In this document: one piece after another, positions 19,903 through 30,200 of the stretch
How positions within the stretch are numbered: position 1 is the first letter of the stretch
Layout of the letters: every line of letters begins with the position of its first letter
NCBI GenBank assembly: GCA_012845835.1
Contig: JABAKD010000007.1
Coordinates: 975,992 to 1,039,991, forward strand
DNA from: Undaria pinnatifida
Taxonomy: Eukaryota; Sar; Phaeophyceae; Laminariales; Alariaceae
DNA length: 64,000 bases
Direction of reading: 5' to 3'
The notes under the pieces: generated by a model
Database searches by the model: none
What the model saw: only the letters and a program-made list of their open reading frames with translations
What the model was told of the DNA's origin: nothing
Program-made: the position numbers and the translations under genes

Positions 19903-22900
19903 TCATGCACTCTGCCAGTACCGCTGCGAAGGATGATCCCTGAGCTCGGGCATGTCCCGCAGAAATACTTGTAGGGCATTCGCATACAGGTCAAGCTCAA
20001 AAAGCCTCAGCGACGAGATGATGCGGGTCAAGCGTAGTGCGTTGTGGTTGGACGGCCTCGTCCACTCGGCTTTATTCGGGTCAAAGTTTCCCCCTTTCGC
20101 GATGCGCACCGCGGGTCCCTCATCGGGTATTATCCTGAGACGGTAAAAGCTCAGCATCTTCCCCAGCGCAGACACCATGTTTCTCCGAGGCTTTCCGTAC
20201 AGGCTCGCTAATTCGATAATGTCCCTAGACGTGAGAATGGGTGCATTTGAAGCGTACCGTGATGGCTGCTGTGTCGGAAACAGCCACTGTATGTAGTCGT
20301 GCTTCTTCTCCAACCATTCATCTGTCTTCTCGAATATTTCCGACAAAGACAGGCCTTGCCCACCTGCGCGGAGGCCCAGCGTTCTTCCACCGTCGCGGTA
20401 AAACGCAACGATCGGGCTAACGTCCTCTCCTGGCATAGACTCTCCGGGATGTTCAGAGGAGGAGGCAACAGGACTAAACGGGGAGCTGGCCGGCGGATTG
20501 GGAGCGGCAGCTGCTGGTACTGACGCTTGCGCTGGTGCTGCGTTGGCACCCCGGCCGGGGACAGCAGCGGCAGGTGGGCCAAAGCGGGAGCTTGCCGGCA
20601 GGTTGGGAACGACAGCTGCGGGTGCTGTCGATGGTGATTCTGTGGCCACTGCCGCCGCCGCCGCTGCCACTAGTGCTACCCATGCCGCTGGGTTCTCCTC
20701 TGGTGCCGCTGCTGCCGCTGTTGCCTCTGCCACTGTCGCTGCCGCTTCAGTCTCTGTCGCTGTCATTTCCGCTGCTGTCGCTTCTGCAACTTTAACATCT
20801 TGACCTCGAAGGAAACGAGGATGGATTCTCGCTCTTTTCCTGGCCACAATGGAGCCCGCTCCAGCGACATCGTTTGGCATGACTGTTTCTGCTGTCCCTG
20901 CGGCAGAAGCTTGCCTCTCTTCGAGGGCACTATTGCCACGCTTCTTCTTCATGCGGTCGAGTTCCGCCTGCACCTCGACTAAGGTATCGTTAATAGTGTC
21001 CCGTTCCGACACCGCCCTATCTCGCGCCGATCCCAGCTCATGCAAGGTGGTGTTAAGAGCGTTCCAGTCGAGCATGACCCTGTCGCGTTCTGATTTGACC
21101 TCCGCCAAGCTGGCCTTCAGAGTATCCCTTTCAAAGATGACCCTATCCCGTTGAAATGTCAGCGTTTCCGCCTCCTTAACGGCAAGTGATTCGTTTTTCC
21201 GTGCGGATGTCAGCTGGCTAGCAGTGGTCTTAGCAGCGGCCGTGATTCGGTCAAGCCTTGAGCGCATTTTGCCAAAGGCAGCAGTTGCTCGTTTCCGCGC
21301 TCGCCTCGAAATGTTACTTTCACGTTCCGATTCACGACGCTGCTGTGCAGCTAGCAAAGCTGCGCGCGACGCTTCTTTTCGACAGGATTCCAGTTCAACG
21401 GTAATGGACGCCGTGACAGTGATCTGCTCCTTCAACGCTGCCCGTAACTCAACGACAGCACGAGAACTCGCGGTCTCCCTCTCTTGTCTTAACATATCTC
21501 GCTCCCGTGCATCCGCTTTCCACGCTAAAGCTGCGCGGTCAGCTCCCATCCGAGCGGTTTCGTACTCTTTAGTCACGGTGGCAGTTGCGGCGGTCTGAGT
21601 GGCGAGTTCTTCCCGCAGCGCGGCAGAATCAGCAAGCGCAACATCTCGCTCTAACTCCGCCGAACGGCATCGTTCGGCATCTGCGGCCGTCTCTAAAGCT
21701 GCGAGGTTAGCCTGATGCCGATAGATGTCTAACTCTTCAGTCACGGTGGCAGTTGCGGCGGTCTGTGTGGCGAGTTCTTCCCGCAGCGCGGCAGAATCAG
21801 CAAGCGCAACATCTCGCTCTAACTCCGCCGAACGGCATCGTTCGGCATCTGCGGCCGTCTTTAAAGCTGCGAGGTTAGCCTGATGCCGATAGATGTCCAA
21901 CTCTTTAGTCACGGTGGCAGTTGCGGCGGTCTGTGTGGCGAGTTCTTCCCCCAACGCGGCAGAATCAGCAAGCGCAACATCTCGCTCTAACTCCGCCGAA
22001 CGGCATCGTTCGGCATCTGCGGCCGTCTCTAAAGCTGCGAGGTTAGCCTGATGCTGATAGATGTCTAACTCTTTAGTCACGGTGGCAGTTGCGGCGGTCT
22101 GTGTGGCGAGTTCTTCCCGCAGCGCGGCAGAATCAGCAAGCGCAACATCTCGCTCTAACTCCGCCGAACGGCATCGTTCGGCATCTGCGGCCGTCTTTAA
22201 AGCTGCGAGGTTAGCCTGATGCCGATAAGTTTGCAACGTTTCAGTAGTGGCGGCAGCGATGGCAATCTGATGCTTTAAGGTTTGGCGTAGCTTGAACGAA
22301 TCAGCAGCTGCAGTGTTCCGTTCGTGCTCCAGCGATTGACGGCCTGCGATAGCTTCCTTTGCCACAAGAGATAAACGGTCAGTCTCTTTCCTAGCAGCTG
22401 CCAACTCTTCATTAGCGGCGGTAGCGATGTTTTCCTTCTGCTTCAATGATACCCGCAACTCAGCAACAGCAGCGACCGCACTGGCCCGCCCGGTCTCAGC
22501 CAACCACCGCCCTTCGGCGTCTTCGTTCGAAGCAGAAGTCGCGTAGAGGACCTTTTCCCTAGCGGTTATCAGTTCCTCAGCGGCGGTGATGGCTGCGTTG
22601 TCCTTCTCCTTCAACTCTGCTTGCAAACGGGCATTCTCAGTGTCCTTCTCTTTGAGCTCCGATTGCAATCTTTTATTGTCAAATCTTTCTTGGTGCCGCT
22701 CCAGTCTGGCGGTATTACACTCTCGTGCAGCCGTCCTGGCGCACGAGTTGGCGCGAGAAGCCTCCTCTTGAGCCATCGCAATCTCGGACGAAGCGACGAC
22801 GGCAGCAGCAGCGGAGGCGGCGGCATCGGCGGCTGCAGCACTAGCCTGGGCGGCCAGTTCTGCTCGTATTTGGGCCTCCGTAGTCGCTTCATTGCTGCAA

Positions 22901-23946
22901 AATGGCATGGGCGCGTCACGCTCATCACATGCCGCGGTAGCTGTACTGGTAGGGCTCTTGACGTGAGGCGGAACCAGTGCAAGCTCGGCCGAAGCGATGG
23001 CACCAGCAGGAGCGGTCGTGGTAGGGGCAACACCAGCCTGATAAGTCAATTCCGCGCGTGTATTTGCCACCGTATTCTCGGCATCGCTGAAATCTGGCAC
23101 GGTGGTGTCGTACCCCGAACACGCCGCGGTAGCTGCGCCGGTGTCACTCTTTACCGATTGGCGAGTCTGCGCAAGGTCGGGCGAAGCGACGACGGCAACA
23201 GCAGTGGTAATGGAAGCGGTGGCACTAGCTTGGTGGCGAGCCATCTCCAACTCGGCAGCAGTGTCGACCGGCACGGCGGATGGAATGCATATGGTGGGGG
23301 ACAAACCCGCGATCGCGTGCGAAGAGTCTTGCCCTGTGGTCGTGGTCTTTATTCCTTCCCGCTTAGCTCTTCCCGTGGCTGGTGCGACGGTGGCATCGTC
23401 CTGTCGTGTCGCTTCCGCTGTAGCAGGGGCGGAAGAAGCTGGAGGAGGCAAAGCCGATGCCTGGGATTTCAGCAGATCAAGTAAGCGGCCCAACAGGTAC
23501 CACGCCGACAAAATGCTTAGAACTTCGAACAGAAGCTGCTGAGGCCTGAAAAGTCCCGCCGAGTCTACCGAAATGAAGAAGACAGCTGTAGCAGTGAAGG
23601 CAGCTCGAGCAGAAACAGATGATGGCAAGGATTCGAGCAGAGTCCACAAACGTTCCAACAGGTACCATGCCGAGATGATGCTAAGGACTTCGCGTTGAAG
23701 ATTTTTGTGCCTGAACAACTCGAAATGCTCAATCACGAAGAGCCAAATAACGCAAGCACCCGTCAACAACCAGCGAAGAATGTCGTTGCGCGATTCTCCG
23801 CTGTTCCTGCACGTCACAAAACCAACCAGGACGGCATCCGAGTTGGCGCGGGAGGGGGCGAAAACGTGTTTATTTCGGGCGGGATTGAGTGCACTATTGA
23901 CGAGACATGATGGACACATCGCTGTGGGGTTGCTTGTATGACACAT
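19903..23946 (-). CDS. Coiled-coil protein with C-terminal OGFr-type domain, intronless
   Basis: A single uninterrupted frame of 1347 codons. Residues 1-50 include a Cys-rich start (MCHTSNPTAMCPSC). Residues 55-160 are hydrophobic and hold a duplicated motif, LFRHKNLQREVLSIISAWYL (77-96) and LFRPQQLLFEVLSILSAWYL (132-151), probably membrane-associated. An Ala/Thr-rich stretch leads into a coiled coil (about 350-1000). Within it, residues about 572-795 are four 56-residue repeats containing HQANLAAL, DAERCRSAELERDVALADSA and REELATQTAATATV. An Ala/Pro-rich linker follows. Residues 1177-1347 match the OGFr conserved region: FYRDGGRT, KKHDYIQWLFPTQQPSR, APILT, LSFYRLRI, NALRLTRIISSLRLFELDLY and a closing YW. 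The cellular role of OGFr-type domains outside animals is not established, so no function is assigned. The first Met was taken; no splice sites are needed. A TATTTATA lies 127 bases upstream. Confidence 0.85.
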   Translation of the reverse strand: MCHTSNPTAMCPSCLVNSALNPARNKHVFAPSRANSDAVLVGFVTCRNSGESRNDILRWLLTGACVIWLFVIEHFELFRHKNLQREVLSIISAWYLLERLWTLLESLPSSVSARAAFTATAVFFISVDSAGLFRPQQLLFEVLSILSAWYLLGRLLDLLKSQASALPPPASSAPATAEATRQDDATVAPATGRAKREGIKTTTTGQDSSHAIAGLSPTICIPSAVPVDTAAELEMARHQASATASITTAVAVVASPDLAQTRQSVKSDTGAATAACSGYDTTVPDFSDAENTVANTRAELTYQAGVAPTTTAPAGAIASAELALVPPHVKSPTSTATAACDERDAPMPFCSNEATTEAQIRAELAAQASAAAADAAASAAAAVVASSEIAMAQEEASRANSCARTAARECNTARLERHQERFDNKRLQSELKEKDTENARLQAELKEKDNAAITAAEELITAREKVLYATSASNEDAEGRWLAETGRASAVAAVAELRVSLKQKENIATAANEELAAARKETDRLSLVAKEAIAGRQSLEHERNTAAADSFKLRQTLKHQIAIAAATTETLQTYRHQANLAALKTAADAERCRSAELERDVALADSAALREELATQTAATATVTKELDIYQHQANLAALETAADAERCRSAELERDVALADSAALGEELATQTAATATVTKELDIYRHQANLAALKTAADAERCRSAELERDVALADSAALREELATQTAATATVTEELDIYRHQANLAALETAADAERCRSAELERDVALADSAALREELATQTAATATVTKEYETARMGADRAALAWKADARERDMLRQERETASSRAVVELRAALKEQITVTASITVELESCRKEASRAALLAAQQRRESERESNISRRARKRATAAFGKMRSRLDRITAAAKTTASQLTSARKNESLAVKEAETLTFQRDRVIFERDTLKASLAEVKSERDRVMLDWNALNTTLHELGSARDRAVSERDTINDTLVEVQAELDRMKKKRGNSALEERQASAAGTAETVMPNDVAGAGSIVARKRARIHPRFLRGQDVKVAEATAAEMTATETEAAATVAEATAAAAAPEENPAAWVALVAAAAAAVATESPSTAPAAVVPNLPASSRFGPPAAAVPGRGANAAPAQASVPAAAAPNPPASSPFSPVASSSEHPGESMPGEDVSPIVAFYRDGGRTLGLRAGGQGLSLSEIFEKTDEWLEKKHDYIQWLFPTQQPSRYASNAPILTSRDIIELASLYGKPRRNMVSALGKMLSFYRLRIIPDEGPAVRIAKGGNFDPNKAEWTRPSNHNALRLTRIISSLRLFELDLYANALQVFLRDMPELRDHPSQRYWQSA
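21550..22230 (-). repeat. Four 168-bp coding repeats inside the coiled coil
   Basis: GAGTTCTTCCC recurs at 21604, 21772, 21940 and 22108, an exact period of 168 bases (56 codons). The units differ at only a handful of positions, whereas flanking coiled-coil sequence of similar design is much more diverged. This indicates recent unequal crossing-over or gene conversion. Confidence 0.95.
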
Positions 23947-24189
23947 TGTACATTTATGATATGTCTATCAAGATGCTTGCGGTTTCCCATCAAACAGCGG
24001 CGACACCCATGTCGAATGTTATTGGTTGCGGTACCATGAGTTTGATGCAGTGCAAGCGACGAGAGCGTTACGTATAAATATTGTCATGGCCAAACCAATC
24101 GGCAAGGTACTACAGTACAGGTTACGCGATTAGGACCGCAAAGCAAAGTCCACAATACTTCCGAGTAATTTGTCCCTTAAAACACGAGT
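23947..24189. other. Presumed 5' region of the OGFr gene
   Basis: No open frame of note. A TATAAATA on the plus strand (24073-24080) reads TATTTATA on the gene strand. It is a possible core-promoter element by position only. Confidence 0.25.
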
Positions 24190-24981
24190 TTAGTTATAAA
24201 AATACACTAAAACCCACCGACGCGGAGAAGAGCGTCGAGCCAACGAAGAAGAAAAGGCCAGGATGTTCGTAAAATAATTACCGGACGCCGAACTTGCTGC
24301 ACGGTGCTGACGCGATAAAAAGTGTGCCGATGCCTGACGCTTCAACCTACGCGACTTCCCACGGTGACACTGTTGGTTCCTTAGATGCCATATCGTTTCC
24401 GATAGCCACGAAATTTGATCAGAAAGAGCATTCCAGTGTCTCGTTCCCATCTCCGTGACAGAGCGGATGGCCATGAGTCGCAAGCGCTGCCTCTTAGCTA
24501 GCAGCTTCCGACGCTGGACGCTCCTCGGCTTTTTTCCGCGCGCGATCGCGGAAGCACCCGCAGAGACGGCAAAAACAAGCAAGCAGATAGTAAATACCGC
24601 CAGGGTGTTCAACAGCCGCGGAAACAGGTGAATGTACTTGGTGAGCCTGCATGCGGAGAGAAAGCGAAAGAGGCAGGGAAGGGTGGCCGGTAAGAAAGTA
24701 CCAGGATTTCTGCACGAGGTTCGCTTGGCAGACGATGCCGGTACAATAACATGGGTCCATTGATGTGGACGCAGCGTCCATATTTGGGTGAACGACACAA
24801 ATGTCAGAATCCGCCCCCTAAGCATGCAACGTTGAGCAGCACTTGAGTTGCGTCCGTGCGCCACGGGTATGTCGTGCCCACAGCTCGTCCGCATTCCGGC
24901 CAAGACATTGAGCAGTGCCACGTAATTGGTTTGGGTTGTCGTGAGGTCATGTGCCTGGCACAAGTGGTGGGTGGGTGGCAT
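24190..24981 (-). CDS. Uncertain ORF with one membrane segment (family A type)
   Basis: A 263-codon open frame, the longest that carries the family A peptide. Residues 122-145 are a likely membrane segment (LLNTLAVFTICLLVFAVSAG). A strongly basic stretch follows (ARGKKPRSVQRRKLLAKRQR, 147-166) and then a Ser/Arg-rich tail. Similar hydrophobic-plus-basic segments, LLENL.MVAI then RRKSPRSIKHRKLLAKR, are encoded in pieces on both strands at 500-1300, 56.9-57.1 kb and 60.9-61.7 kb. This copy could be the least damaged member or simply a fortuitously open relic. Its first 65 codons overlap the 24804-25190 frame on the same strand. No function is recognised. Confidence 0.3.
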   Translation of the reverse strand: MPPTHHLCQAHDLTTTQTNYVALLNVLAGMRTSCGHDIPVAHGRNSSAAQRCMLRGRILTFVSFTQIWTLRPHQWTHVIVPASSAKRTSCRNPGTFLPATLPCLFRFLSACRLTKYIHLFPRLLNTLAVFTICLLVFAVSAGASAIARGKKPRSVQRRKLLAKRQRLRLMAIRSVTEMGTRHWNALSDQISWLSETIWHLRNQQCHRGKSRRLKRQASAHFLSRQHRAASSASGNYFTNILAFSSSLARRSSPRRWVLVYFYN

Positions 24982-25190
24982 CTTTCAATTCTCGTGCGTC
25001 TAGGAGTGTCCGTCGCGAACATGGTCACTTCCCACTCAATGCGCAACTTGTCGTCCTCGTACGCAGTCGTCCGCCTCGGTATCGCCACAAACGGCGCATC
25101 GACATTGGTGAAGCTGATGTCCCTTACATCCAGCTCATGCAGAGTGGTCGCATGACTTTGCTGCTTCCGTCTTCTATTCTCACACGCCAT
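24804..25190 (-). CDS. Hypothetical ORF with decayed tandem copies upstream
   Basis: A 128-codon open frame starting MACENRRRKQQSHATTLHEL and continuing with DVRDISFTNVDAPFVAIPRR and YEDDKLRIEWEVTMFATDTP. These segments have ordinary protein composition; the last third (Cys/Pro-rich) looks less so and may be out of frame. Partial copies of the LHELDVRDIS-to-FVAIPR segment are recognisable on the same strand near 25525-25440 and 25960-25880, each with stops, and more weakly near 26470. That suggests an old tandem duplication in which only this copy stayed open. I do not recognise the family. Confidence 0.35.
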   Translation of the reverse strand: MACENRRRKQQSHATTLHELDVRDISFTNVDAPFVAIPRRTTAYEDDKLRIEWEVTMFATDTPRRTRIERCHPPTTCARHMTSRQPKPITWHCSMSWPECGRAVGTTYPWRTDATQVLLNVACLGGGF

Positions 25191-25194
25191 AATG

Positions 25195-26170
25195 CTTACT
25201 TTATTGATTATTCAACGGCTTTGGTTCCATATATATATTTTTTTTTTGTTGCTAAGATGATAATTTGAGCGAATAGAGTCAAGATTGAAGTCCCATAACT
25301 TGATGCTAAGATGCTACTTTCAGACATTATTCAACGATTTTAGTCCCTCAATTTGTCGTTTCGGCGAAGTACGCGAGTCGTAACACAAGAAAAGGAGATA
25401 AAACGATAGAAGTGTGGAGCATTAGGGATTCGCCCAGCCGTCCTCCCGGTCTGATGGCAACCAGGGCACCATTCCCGGTGGAGATTATGACCCTCACTTA
25501 CAGCTCGAACAGCAGTGGTTGGAAGTCTGTTTGCTCGTGTTGCTGCTATGTGGCCGCGCCACAATGCTCCTTTTAGCGATTATTCAACGATTTCAGTCCC
25601 GGAATTCGTTGCCAAGATAATACAGTAATATCTGCGATTCGTCGTGATTTTAGTCCCATACTTTCTTTCTTAAGATGCTAGTTTCAGGGATTTCAACGAT
25701 TTTAGTCCCACAATTTGTTGCTCGAGAAGTTAATTTCAGCGACCAGTGAACGAGCGTAGTCCCATAATTAACTGTCTTGGTAAGCAACATCACACGAATC
25801 GTAACACAAAAAAATAGAAAAACACATGTAAATTGTTTTTATAAGGGGCCTTAACGTTCTCGTGCAAACAAACTTGTCTCGTCGGTATGATCGAAAAGCA
25901 GCACGCGAACTTAGGCGAGGTTGATGCCCCTCACTTGTAGCTCGTACAAATGGTCGGATGTCGGTCGGATGCCTCTGTGATGTCAAGATGCTGACATCAG
26001 CAATTAATCAACGGTTTTAGTCCCGTAAGTTGATGCGAAGACGCTAATTTCAACCTTTAGTCAACTATTCTTGTTTTGTCTCTTAACTTGTTTTCGAGAT
26101 GCTCATTTCAGCCATTTATCAACGAGTTTGATCTCATAATTAATTGTCTTGGTAAACTACATTGAACGCG
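25195..26170 (-). repeat. Diverged minisatellite with pseudogene copies
   Basis: Units of about 50-60 bases recur with the core TTATTCAACGATTTTAGTCC followed by ATAATTTGTTGC.AAGATGC and TAATTTCAGCGA. Clear examples start near 25210, 25325, 25570, 25690, 25745, 26005 and 26110. They separate the decayed copies of the 128-codon frame, giving a higher-order arrangement of about 400 bp. Confidence 0.6.
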
Positions 26171-26907
26171 CCACTAGAAGAGGAGAAGAGGAGCAGTGTT
26201 TTACATGGAATTCGTGCACCCCTTCACGCCCTCGTGCACACTCACCCCCCCCAAGCGCAATGCTACACAGTACAGGACACCTATTGATAGTGAGAAGCGC
26301 GCCCGCGGGCATAGACTAGATTTCTTATTTGAGAAAGGACGCAATACAGACTACCTTCAGAACAGCAGCTCCAACCGTTCTTGTGTCCCCTCTCAATCTC
26401 AGCCCTTCTTTCTTATTTGTTATTGCAGTAGGTGTCCTGTGCTGCTGGAGGTGAGGTTCATGCCCCTCGCTTGTTTCAGCTGTGATGATACGCGTACCAT
26501 GTTCGGTTTGTTTTTATTCTGTGCTGAGACATTTATTCTGCCACTCCAGAGTGACTGGCGCCTGTCCTGACTAGCTAACTTGATCATGACGATGTCGAGT
26601 TAACCACGTCGTGTGTTTGCGATGCACCAACTTTGTTTTGGCAGGAACATATACTATAATAGTATTGAAACCGTCGAGCGCCACTATGAAAAGCCAACCC
26701 AAACGCAGCCCACGAAAAATCAGCGAAACAAACAAGAAGAAAGACGTTTTCCAATTATACCCTTTTGTATTATATATCCTAAATTGTTCGTGGGTTGGTT
26801 GAACTTGGGCTGTATGATATTCGTCGTTTCAATACTTCAATACCAATTTTATTGTTTGCTTTTCTAACCTGGGAAACAGAGGTTGTAAGTCGCAAATACC
26901 CTACTGT
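26171..26907. other. No supported gene
   Basis: The open frames are short. A last weak copy of the duplicated segment (GAGGTTCATGCCCCTCGCTT) lies near 26452. Confidence 0.35.
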
Positions 26908-27052
26908 GGGACCATATTTTCGATGTACGTGGTAGGCTCAGCTATCCGCGGAGATCTGTCAATCCTGTATGGCATGTAAGTAATTCTTATTGTTGGATTG
27001 ACAGATCTCCGTGGATAGCTGGGCCCACCACGGACATCGAAAGTATGCCATC
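26908..27052. repeat. Strong inverted repeat (58-bp arms, 29-base loop)
   Basis: Left arm 26908-26965 and right arm 26995-27052. The inner 25 bases of the left arm, ending GAGATCTGTCAATCC, pair with GGATTGACAGATCTCC on the right with one mismatch. Overall about seven or eight mismatches are seen across the arms. The loop (26966-26994) is TGTATGGCATGTAAGTAATT and nine more bases. No repeat partner elsewhere in the window was noticed. Confidence 0.85.
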
Positions 27053-28300
27053 ATCGAGGGTCGCGTTCCCGGTCACGGCGCCGTGGTGCTGGTGCACCCT
27101 TTACGTCGAGGCGAGAACAACATATGCGGGCGGCGGGAGTGAACGACGTTGCAGTATGAATAACAAAAAAACTAAGAGACGCATCGAAATGTATTCGGTT
27201 AATGTTTGCCGCGCTGCTGGACGTCATGGGTAAGAAGAGCAAGGCCTCGTACCATACCTCGGTCATAACCATGAACTTGCGCAGCGAAGACAATGCACAT
27301 ACTCTGCTAGCCTGCGGCGCACGGCAGCGCACAGCATCAAAAGCGCTTGCTTGGGTCCTGGAACGCTTGCTTGCTAACATTATACTCTGGGTATCACCTA
27401 TATACCAGGGGCTGCATTATGAAGCTCACCAGGCCATGCTCCAAAGGTGTCCCCACGGCCCATTGCAACCACTGTCTTCCACCAACGGGCAACTGGCGCT
27501 ACCGGAGCAGGCCAGATCGACGTCGTAGCTCACTTCGTGCTTAGCGCTCTCGTTATCCTGGGCGTAGTGGGAAAATAAACGATGCACGAAAGCAGCTTTA
27601 CTGGATGCGGTCAGATATCATGCGGTAGGCGGCCCCTGTTGAGGGAAACAGCGATAAGGAAAAGTGTATGCAAGGGACCATACACATACTTCTCCGCAGT
27701 GCGTTTTTCCAGTTTCAATGGGCCTCGTCCATTGTAGTGGACGCAACATCCAATAAGGAACACCAAAGTCCCTTGTAAGGGGCCGCTATACAGTCTCCAG
27801 CTTGAACAACGCCAGAAAGACTGTTCGAAACCGAAAGAGAGGCCAAAGTGGTTAAAGGGGCGTCGGTATATAAGGGACCCTGCCGCCCTGACGCGCTACA
27901 ATAGTGTGGGTGCCGTAACACGGGCCACCTTCTGCATGAAAAAAATCGATGAAAATCGACCAGCACTGGGAGTGCTGAACTGCACTGATATGCTCGATAG
28001 AAATGACCCCACGTACAGGCAGGGGGGCTGGGAGGGACCACATCTGTCACCAGTTATTGTCCGGAAGGTGGAAAGCACAAGGTGAATTGAATAAACAAAA
28101 CAAACGAAATGGCCAGAGGGGGAGCACACGCTTCGAGGAAAGGGAATCAGGGTACCGACGTACCGGTGGGTGGTATGGTGCAGCACATCGGATCCGACGT
28201 GCTATAGAACTACGTGGGGGCTTGTATTTCCTGTAGAACTGCATCCACTCGCTTGGGAGCAAAGTAGTTGTGGTTAGTGTTGATTTTACCTTTGCAGAGG
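27053..28300. other. No supported gene; small hairpin
   Basis: Short overlapping open frames on both strands without motifs. At 27661-27692, AAGTGTATG and CATACACATACTT flank CAAGGGAC, making a short stem-loop. Confidence 0.35.
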
Positions 28301-29430
28301 TAGCAAGGCTGTGGTTGAGCGTAGGATGCGGGCCACCGGGTAACGTACCGATTTTCATATTTTCACGGCCGGTGGAAGTAGCCGTTTCCCCGTGAATGGC
28401 GTGTCGAAATAGCGGCGTCGTTAACTGCACTGAAATCATAGCATTTAGTCATTGGAATCGCACAGGAACGCGGGGATGATGAGGGGTAGATAAAACCCTC
28501 TGTGCCCTTAGGATCGGGGGTAGGACATGGGTCATTCGGGATTGTACAGGTTTTCGTCTTTTCGCGCACGGCGGAGGTAGGCTTTCCCCTAAAATAGCAA
28601 CATGACGGTGCCTTTAACTTCTACTGCACTGAAAACGTATGTAGAGATTGGAGCCACCGGAAAAACCAGGGATGGGCGGTGCAAAAACGGGGATGGGGGG
28701 TTGGAACCCTGGCTGGTTAAGACCCTCCGTGGCCTTAAGGTAGGGGGCAGGACATGGGTAACTGGGTTTTGTAACGGTTTTCATCTTTTAGCGCCCGGTG
28801 GAGGTAGGCTTTCCCCAAAAATAGCGTTTAAAAAACGCGGCCTGAATAACGGCACCAAAAACCTTTTTTAGAGATATAGAGTAGCTCAGAAAATCGGGGA
28901 TGGGGGGTGGATAGTATATAATATCCTCCGTGGCAGGGTAGGATACAGGTCACCTGGCGACGTGCTGTTGTTCTGTTTTCCCTCCCGAAATAGCGTGTCA
29001 ATACGTATAGCGGCATAACTAACTGCGCCGAAGACGTATGTAGGAATCAGAGAAACACAGAAACACGGGGATAGGGGGTGGATATAACCCTCCGGGGTTC
29101 TTAGGTTGGGCATAGGAAACGAGCCACCGGGTAATAATGTGCTGGTTTTTTCACTCTGTCGGGTCGGATCGAGGTAGTCTTCCCCTGAAAATAGAGTGCA
29201 AAAATCGCGACAAAAAAAACCGCGCTGAAACCATATCTAGAGACAAGGGTAACGCGGAAAGCCGAGGATGGTGGGTGGAATATCGGAGATGGGGGCTGGA
29301 TAACAGCCTTCGTGGCCATAAGGTCGGGGGCAGAACATAGGCCACTGGGTATCGTACCGCTTGTTGCCCGGTGGGAGTAGGCTTTCGCAAGAAGTAGCGT
29401 GTCAAAATAAAGGTGGTGCTACTTCTACTG
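28300..29430 (+). repeat. Old tandem array, ~200-bp units (about 6)
   Basis: Units are anchored by a sequence like GGGGGCAGGACATGGGTCAC followed by GGTAACGTACCG, then CGGTGGAGGTAGGCTTTCCCC and AAAATAGCGTGT. Anchors lie near 28323, 28515, 28743, 28936, 29106 and 29327, spacings of 170-230 bp. Each unit also carries CACTGAAA.C.TATGTAGAGA and GGGGATGGGGGGTGGATA. Indels are frequent. No reading frame persists across units. Confidence 0.7.
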
Positions 29431-30169
29431 GACATGTTTCATCCGAGAATTTGCTATATTCCGAGCGAATTCGAGTTTTTGTTCTGCAACTACCGCTCCA
29501 TAAAGCAGGGACCCTCGTTCGAGATCAATGAAGCCTGGTTTATTGCACATTAGGTTTTACGTGCACCGTCGTCCGAAATTGATCTATATATATATTAGTA
29601 CGACTCTCAAAATTATCAGCCAACGCATACAAACAATTAAACGACACAGGCTGGTTCACGTAAAACAAAATCAAATATTCTCCCCCGCGAATGCCGCTCG
29701 CAATATCTAGTCAAATAGTGAATATTTGGTACCATACTGACCTCTATGGCCATTGGAAGAGGGTGACATGGCCAGTTTTTTCTTTAACGGCCCCGGGCTG
29801 TCTCTAGGAGTAAAACTCGTATCGACCAATGACAGGCCTTCATCTTTTTCAATAATATTCAGGCTTTTTCCTAACGGAAGCGAGAAAGAAAATTGCGCCG
29901 CAATTTTCACGAACCGATTGGAGGTTCTCCAGAGTACGTCTGTAGAATTTTTCGTGCCAAAAATCGAAGATCTGACCTGCCTATGATCAACAGTAAGCAG
30001 AATCTGGCGAGAAAACTGTATCCTACACTACAGCCAAGCAATTTGATGGAAATAACGCATCTTACTCATTTTTTTGCACAAACGGCCAAATTTCCACGCC
30101 GGTTTTGAGAGATGGACCCTCAAAGTTTTGCACACGTGTTCTACACGCCCATCCCGAGGCCTGACCTCC

Positions 30170-30200
<31 letters not shown>

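Noticed and set aside
20498-23542. Long open frames antisense to the OGFr gene (up to 287 codons)
   Set aside because: They are shadows produced by the GC-rich, Ala-coding repeats of the real minus-strand gene.
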